A stretch of 20,808 bases of DNA from Trachelipus rathkii (Eukaryota > Arthropoda > Malacostraca > Isopoda > Trachelipodidae). A model generated the notes under the pieces. The model made no database searches, was not told the DNA's origin, and was given only the letters and a program-made list of their open reading frames with translations. Below, piece by piece: positions 16,230-20,808 of the stretch; positions within the stretch are counted from its first letter, which is position 1; every line of letters starts with the position of its first letter. Position numbers and translations under genes: made by a program. Location of the stretch: assembly GCA_015478945.1 (NCBI GenBank), contig JABUQX010013992.1, positions 5,001 to 25,808 of the forward strand, given 5' to 3'.

Positions 16230-17984
16230 AAGTTTCAAAGAGTTGAAGTATCGTAAGTATATTATAGTCAGTCACTCCTAGTGCAGTCCAGTTACTCAGT
16301 CAGTCACTCAGTTCCTCAGTTCAGTATAAAAGGAACAGATGAACTTCAGGTGTAAGTCATATTGTTATAGGTTAGATAGGTTTAGTTTTGTTTTTCTTTG
16401 TCTATGATGACCGCGTCAAGTGAGATCCTGCTTGGTAAAGCAGGGTATTACGACAAGGTTATCAGGGTTATTATGTAATTCTCTCATTGCAGATTGTGTG
16501 AGCAGCTTCGCTGATGTACTGATGAAAGAAGGAGACTACACCCAAGATCAGAAAAAGTTGATTCCTTCACAGCTCTTATGCACAAGAAACTTCTCTCTGT
16601 ATCCTTATTGTCATTATTGTCAATAATTTATTATTGAGAATAATGGAAGTACTGATTTCTTATGCCTTTAAGCTATTAGTTAAGAAAGTGTTATACTAGG
16701 TTTAGGAGAATAGATAGATATTTTAGTTCTGTATCCGGTTGAAATGTGGGGATGCGCATAAAGATGCCGAAATGCGAATAAGGATGTCAGAATGCAGATA
16801 TTTAGAAAACTAATGTCATAATGTAAGGACATAAGGACTTATAGCCGCTTTCATAATTTCTGATTATTTTCCTTATCATTTTACATTTTACATTTCAAAG
16901 TTTATTCTGCCTTATACTAGTAAGTTTCAGCTATCACTCGCAGCCTCACTGACTACAGATATTCTTACACTCTATCAAAAATGGTTGATATTATTATGGA
17001 AATTTCTCCATCACACTTTATTTCTTTTATTGTAAATAAAATACACATGTTTACATACCTGGGCATATATAATATATATAGGTATGGATGCATCTGTATT
17101 TCTGCCTCAACCATCACAGAACAATTACTCAGAAAATTTGCAAAACATAACACAAATACATGCACGATAAAATGTATATTAAATTTTGTATTAATCTGTT
17201 GTAATTTATTTTCGCAGCTACTGTCTATTTCAAGTTTCTGAAGCGTTCCTTTTATCTCAAAGATCTTCATACATTGCCGACTTACTTGTCGTGGAATGCA
17301 GTGTGGTGGCAATCTTTAAAGATGAAAGAAGACTGATCTACCGATATGGAATATTACTGCAAACTGATTTTCATGTCGGAAACGTCAAATATCGTGCCTG
17401 TCAGCTAGAGTGGAAGCAAAGGGTTTATTATCCGTGATTTTGTACTTATCTTTTGGGTTTGACCACCCTGGATGGAAGAAGAGGAGAGGTAGTCAATGCT
17501 GAGGAATAAAATTCTTCAGGTGTCTTGAACAGTAACTGCATTTTCCAATTGACGGTGGTATCCGATCCATGACCCAAATCACCGACATAGAATGGAAGGC
17601 GATCCATTATAAAAGCTTTTTATCTCATGATTTCCGGCTCGATTCAAGATTTCTACGGCCTTTAACCAGACAATACGTGTTTTCGTAGGGATGGTGTTGA
17701 GGTTTCCGATCATTTTCTAAAAAATGATCCCATGCTGTCTCCGAGACATGAGAGGTACATTGCCATTTAAGTCCGCTCTATGGCTACTGGAATGGAAAGG
17801 ATGTGGCATGAATCGCAGGAATTTTGGATTGGCCTTGCATAAGAATTGTGTTCGGGGGTTAAGTTGGGTTTCCTCATAATCTTCATTACTGGCATATGAT
17901 ACATACACAGTCGGGATTGAAATATAGCCCCACTAACGAGTGAAGATTATATTTCTTAGATAATTAGAGAAAATAGATGTACTC
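16230..17984 (+). pseudogene. decayed integrase (zinc finger and core)
   Basis: In successive frames: a QFSIKGTDELQV linker (about 16315-16352), GYYDK (about 16444), then LIADCVSS followed by MKEGDYTQDQKKLIP (about 16480-16565). These match the second half of the HHCC zinc-binding domain of Ty3/gypsy integrases, although one expected Cys is replaced. From about 17375, NIVPVS-VEAKG-IIRDFVLIF and later NEE/N-ILQVLNSN-IF fit the central strands of the DDE core. AFNQTI and then NDPMLSPRHERY (about 17660-17760) fit the end of the core. Frames break repeatedly and the three acidic residues cannot all be placed. The interval 16630-17250 has no integrase similarity and may be an insertion; it includes ATGCGNATAANGATG-type 20-bp repeats at 16750-16800. 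Confidence 0.6.
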
Positions 17985-18335
17985 TTGAAAGTCGCACGAT
18001 TGGTTATCCACGGGCTGGAGTTCAATCTCACGGGCTTTCTTCGTTTAAAATCTTTTATGGAGAAATATAGGAATGAATTTTCATTCCCCAGATCTTCTCA
18101 CAGATCTTCTTCTAGATCCCACTCGTCGAGGAGTTCAAAAAGCTCCAGGAATAGTTCCAGAAGTTCTTCAGGCTCCGGTGAACATCGTGATCGAGATAGC
18201 CGTTCTTCTGCCTATAGTGAGGAACGCGACCAGATAATACAATCTGCGATCAGAGTGGTGCAGCCTTCGACTTCTACTACTCGTCCCAGTATGAGGGAGA
18301 GGCTGGTATTTCCCCAGACTTCCACCTCTTTCTAA
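17985..18335 (+). CDS. Pol C-terminal region with Ser/Arg-rich tail
   Basis: An open frame of 116 residues. The start (VARLVIHGLEF, then LRLKSF) fits the GPF/GPY-type small barrel that ends Ty3/gypsy integrases, with LKSF where the family has a conserved R-LK motif. Residues about 33-78 form a Ser/Arg-rich block of repeated SSRS, SSHRSSSRS and RDRDSR units, followed by an acidic/hydrophobic end. RS-rich stretches in eukaryotes bind RNA or splicing factors. In integrases, tails beyond the barrel can steer target choice; here that is only a possibility. The first ATG is internal to the old polyprotein, so this is a surviving slice and not an independent gene. Confidence 0.55.
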   Translation: MKVARLVIHGLEFNLTGFLRLKSFMEKYRNEFSFPRSSHRSSSRSHSSRSSKSSRNSSRSSSGSGEHRDRDSRSSAYSEERDQIIQSAIRVVQPSTSTTRPSMRERLVFPQTSTSF

Positions 18336-19090
18336 CTCGATCAGCTTCAAACATTTCAATGGAAACGGCTTTGCTGATTTGCCAACACCTTTCTTGTTGC
18401 TCAACATGGATGGAATTCAAAGGTGATTTTTCTATGATGATTTTGATCGGCTTACATCTGGGGTGTAAGCTGGAGATTTGTGTTTTTTTTCGAGCTATTA
18501 CTATCACTGATGCTTTTTTATTGGTATTTCATGATTCACAGTCCTCAGACCTAAATCTCATATATTGCCCAGAGGTTTTATCTGCCACTATTGACATCAA
18601 GCTCAAATTGTGTCTTGTATCTATTCTCGATTAAGTTGTCGTTAGTAATTGTGTGTTGACACCACCGTACGTCAAAACGGTTGCATTCCTTTGACATAAC
18701 GCACATGACCGCCAGAAGTTTCCAGATGGATGCCTTAACCCAGGAATTAAGCACCAGTATTCGGTGGGCTCAGTGGAGCAATTCAATGGAGGAAGATGAT
18801 CAGAACACCAAACGCTTATTGTTTCAGCAATGGCGTAGAAATTCGCTGAGGATGGAAGAAACTACGAAAGAGTCGTGTCGTCATTTCTTATCCTGCGATT
18901 TCTTAGGGTTGGATGTTCTATGTTTTTGTTTGGTGTGTTGTAAAATTGAGTTTTTTCTCTGGAGTTTAGTTATTGCGTTTTTCGCTTGTTAGTTTTCTCT
19001 CTGAAAGTGTTATTTTACTTTTTTGGTGTGCCTTCCGTATATCACCTACCAAGCCTGCTAAGCTCTCCAACATCCTCATTGATTCCTCTG
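18336..19090 (+). other. unrecognised stretch after pol (possible third-ORF remains)
   Basis: Two open frames of 91 and 103 residues (18359-18634 and 18681-18992) lie here, neither resembling a family I know. A short coding-like run (FNGNGFADLPTPFLLLNMDG) appears near 18355-18414 in another frame. The second ORF ends in a hydrophobic Cys/Phe/Leu-rich segment that could pass for a membrane anchor, so an env-like third gene in decay is conceivable. The region could equally be non-coding spacer before the 3' LTR. Confidence 0.3.
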
Positions 19091-19099
19091 TTGTAAAAA

Positions 19100-19133
19100 T
19101 GTAGGTGGGGGTTTAGGCTTGGTGTGGGGGGAT
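19100..19133 (+). other. candidate polypurine tract / 3' LTR start
   Basis: GTAGGTGGGGGTTTAGGC and then GTGTGGGGGGATA form a G-rich run just before TAATGGGGAG at 19135. In Ty3/gypsy elements a purine tract primes plus-strand DNA at the 3' LTR edge. Assignment is by position only, since no 5' LTR copy is available for comparison. Confidence 0.35.
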
Positions 19134-19134
19134 A

Positions 19135-19173
19135 TAATGGGGAGTACCATCCTTATATATGATGGTCCCATTA
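19135..19173. repeat. hairpin at the presumed 3' LTR edge
   Basis: TAATGGG (19135-19141) plus ACCATC (19146-19151) pair with GATGGT (19161-19166) plus CCCATTA (19167-19173). This gives a 13-bp stem with a four-base bulge and a nine-base loop. Confidence 0.85.
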
Positions 19174-19320
19174 TTAGTTTTTAGTTTTTCTGTTTCTCAG
19201 GAATATAAATATTAGGGTAATATTTATCAAAGTATCAAAGGTATTACGCTGATTTAAGTTTTGGTTTATTTATTTTATTTCATTTTATGCATATGTTTAA
19301 TTCAATTATGTTCTTTCCCC

Positions 19321-19356
19321 GTACTTCTGGGTGATAATGTTTATCACCAGAAGTAC
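19321..19356. repeat. strong 16-bp hairpin
   Basis: GTACTTCTGGGTGATAA (19321-19337) pairs with TTATCACCAGAAGTAC (19341-19356). There is a TGT loop and one bulged G. An AATAAA polyadenylation-like word lies about 170 bp downstream, near 19530. Confidence 0.95.
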
Positions 19357-19771
19357 TCAAAGTCTATTCTTTAGGTTGAGATGAGATATTGATTTATTTG
19401 ATGATTTAATATATTCTGATGTTCCAAGTTATATTGTGTTTCTGAAAAAACATTAACTGTGTATAGTTTAATTATATAAATGGTGAAATAGTGAAACTGA
19501 CAAACATTTTCCGAATTTATTATTGTGTTGAATAAACACCCAGTGACAGTGATAAATACGGGTGTCAGTTTATTATCATAAGTATTATAATCAGTGAAGT
19601 GCTCAACAGACAATCAAACTCTTTGTGTTGTGCACCCACCACAGATACAGTGAATACGAATTACACAGTTATTCATCACAATATAAGGAACAAGTAAGGA
19701 TCGCGTTTAGTTGTGGTTCTAACACAAATTAGTAATCAATATATCATCACTCAAAGTTCTTTTATTTATAG

Positions 19772-19915
19772 ATCCGTCCAGAACTTCTCCAAAGGAAACG
19801 ACAAGCCCAAGACATACAAGCTCGTCGAATTGGGTAAGATTCTTAATGCAAACACCTTTTGATTTGATTTCACGTAAAGAGATTTATAAGACATTAAAAT
19901 TGTCTTCTCTTTCAG
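19772..19915 (+). other. exon-like segment with GT-AG intron signals
   Basis: A TTCTTTTATTTATAG acceptor-like run ends at 19771. A 62-base segment, open in all three frames, follows to a GGTAAG donor (GTAAG at 19834-19838). Eighty-two bases on is TTGTCTTCTCTTTCAG (ending 19915). One frame reads SVQNFSKGNDKPKTYKLVEL, which I do not recognise. It may be a real small exon, a leader intron of the LTR transcript, or chance. Confidence 0.25.
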
Positions 19916-19919
19916 GCTT

Positions 19920-20170
19920 TTATTCCTGGGTTATTCATTTTTGTTTCCGGTTTTTATTTTTGGGTTCCTGGACTTCACATTTTAATCTTTGGGTTAACTA
20001 ATCTTGGGTTCTTCTTTTTAATTTTGGGCTACAAGATTACATCGCTTCTAATCTTGGAATCACAGACTTCTACTTCTATCTTTGGGCTATTCACAGTCAC
20101 GGACTTCTTCATCTTTTTGGGCTGCTTCATAAACTATTTCAGTCACGGATTCTTCTTTTTCGGATTGTAG
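19920..20170 (+). repeat. T-rich degenerate repeat with TTTGGG core
   Basis: A word like CTTNATNTTTGGGCT recurs about eight times at uneven 15-45 bp steps (for example near 19926, 19966, 19996, 20010, 20030, 20079 and 20122). It looks like an old minisatellite; no coding frame is supported. Confidence 0.5.
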
Positions 20171-20579
20171 GAGTATTTCAAAACTCCCCAAAGTTTACGT
20201 CGTCCATACAACAATTCTTACTGTGCAGACATCATTTCATCTCATCTTTTCTAGAATACTTTTGATTTCAGTTGCTGTATTTCCTATCTCATCTATCTCA
20301 GAAGATCAACTTTATTGAAATCACCGTCTTCATTATTTCGCTGATAAATTTTTGTACTGATTAAACTCTGAGGGATTTATTTCAATCTCCTATATATCAG
20401 TGGATTTATTTCAATCCACTATAGTCTCAATAATTCACTGTCTCTATGATTTCATAGAATATTCTTTTGCACACATTTTATATTGTGTAATAATCTTTTG
20501 GAAAGTAAAGTCTCAGTTTTACACTTCTTTTATTATCCCCGCGTTCTTTTGGTTATTCTTTTTTAATATTCTTATATAA

Positions 20580-20675
20580 GGTTGTCGCTGTCTCTGTCTT
20601 TACCACCACTCACTCAAGATTCCATCTGGTTGTCGCTGTCACTGTTTTTACCACCACTCACTCAAGATTTCATCA
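20580..20675 (+). repeat. 48-bp tandem duplication
   Basis: GGTTGTCGCTGTCTCTGTCT followed by TTACCACCACTCACTCAAGA starts at 20580 and recurs at 20628 with three or four differences. The remaining sequence from 20676 to 20808, and from 20171 to 20579, shows no gene. Confidence 0.9.
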
Positions 20676-20808
20676 TCTGACCACAATTGACGATGCGCAA
20701 CACCTACACGCGATGATGCTAGACAGGCGAAGTAGTTCCACGACAACTACCCACTGATAGATTAAGGCCTTTTCAGCATACGACTGGGTTTTATTCAGCA
20801 CATCTCAG

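Larger units (their letters stand above)
10657..19133 (+). mobile_element. Ty3/gypsy-like LTR retrotransposon, internal region
   Basis: The domains run Gag, protease, reverse transcriptase, RNase H, OTU-like, integrase zinc finger, integrase core and Ser/Arg tail, all on the + strand. Reverse transcriptase followed by RNase H and then integrase is the Ty3/gypsy order, as opposed to copia. Gag and protease lie in different frames joined by a -1 frameshift signal. The reverse transcriptase and integrase are broken, so this copy cannot transpose by itself. No 5' LTR is seen, and the 3' LTR is only suspected. The left and right limits are therefore approximate. Confidence 0.8.

Noticed and set aside
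16322..16335. TATA-box-like TATAAAAGG preceded by CAGTCACT-type repeats, suggesting an internal promoter or LTR
   Set aside because: It falls inside an open stretch that reads as the usual linker between RNase H/OTU and integrase (QFSIKGTDELQV). The A-rich word is explained by Ile-Lys-Gly codons, and no LTR edges are nearby.
17717..17908. 63-residue minus-strand ORF
   Set aside because: The + strand of the same interval carries integrase-like remnants in order with the rest of pol; the minus frame shows nothing recognisable.
14501..18986. Repeated TTTTTCGC words at 14502, 14843, 15201, 15709 and 18978, considered as a hidden regulatory or inserted motif
   Set aside because: Several are explained by codons of recognisable RT and OTU-like segments, spacing is irregular, and T-runs are common here.

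Overview
The window looks like repeat-rich intergenic DNA from an animal, most likely an arthropod and perhaps a crustacean. This is inferred from long (TA)n arrays, tRNA-derived SINEs, CR1/L2-like and RTE-like LINE pieces, a hAT-like remnant and a large Ty3/gypsy-type LTR retrotransposon. No bacterial signal is present, and I recognise no ordinary host gene with confidence.

Layout, left half (1-10656). A minus-strand CR1/L2-like LINE 3' end (about 95-630) abuts a decayed RTE-like reverse transcriptase piece (about 630-1440). These are followed by (TA)n arrays, a minus-strand hAT-like transposase remnant (about 1890-2480) and a CCGACT minisatellite (2743-2990). Two head-to-tail copies of the same CR1/L2-like LINE follow (3125-4190 and 4192-5925). 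The second is split by a tRNA-SINE (4235-4375) and by a 1.0 kb inverted-repeat element (4576-5583). From 4.6 to 10.6 kb lie three AT-rich non-coding blocks. Each is bounded by inverted ends and filled with variants of a short word (GGGGTGAATTGGGCC, GGGGCAATTCGGTCC or GGGTAACATTGACC). The middle block carries a tandem array of large foldback units.

Layout, right half (10657-20808). This is a Ty3/gypsy-like element on the + strand. It has an uninterrupted 775-residue Gag with four zinc knuckles, then a -1 ribosomal frameshift signal (slippery TTTAAAC plus a possible H-type pseudoknot), then an intact retropepsin-type protease. After that come a heavily broken reverse transcriptase, an uninterrupted RNase H, an OTU-like cysteine-protease domain, a broken integrase and a serine/arginine-rich tail. 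Hairpins, a G-rich tract and AT-rich DNA with short tandem repeats follow and may include the 3' LTR. No matching 5' LTR is visible upstream of gag; a 3' splice-acceptor-like tract lies just before the ATG instead.

Most notable: gag, the frameshift signal and the protease are all undamaged over 3.3 kb, whereas the adjoining reverse transcriptase is full of frame breaks. This resembles domesticated Gag-protease genes with programmed frameshifting. A partly decayed retrotransposon or uneven assembly accuracy could explain it equally well.
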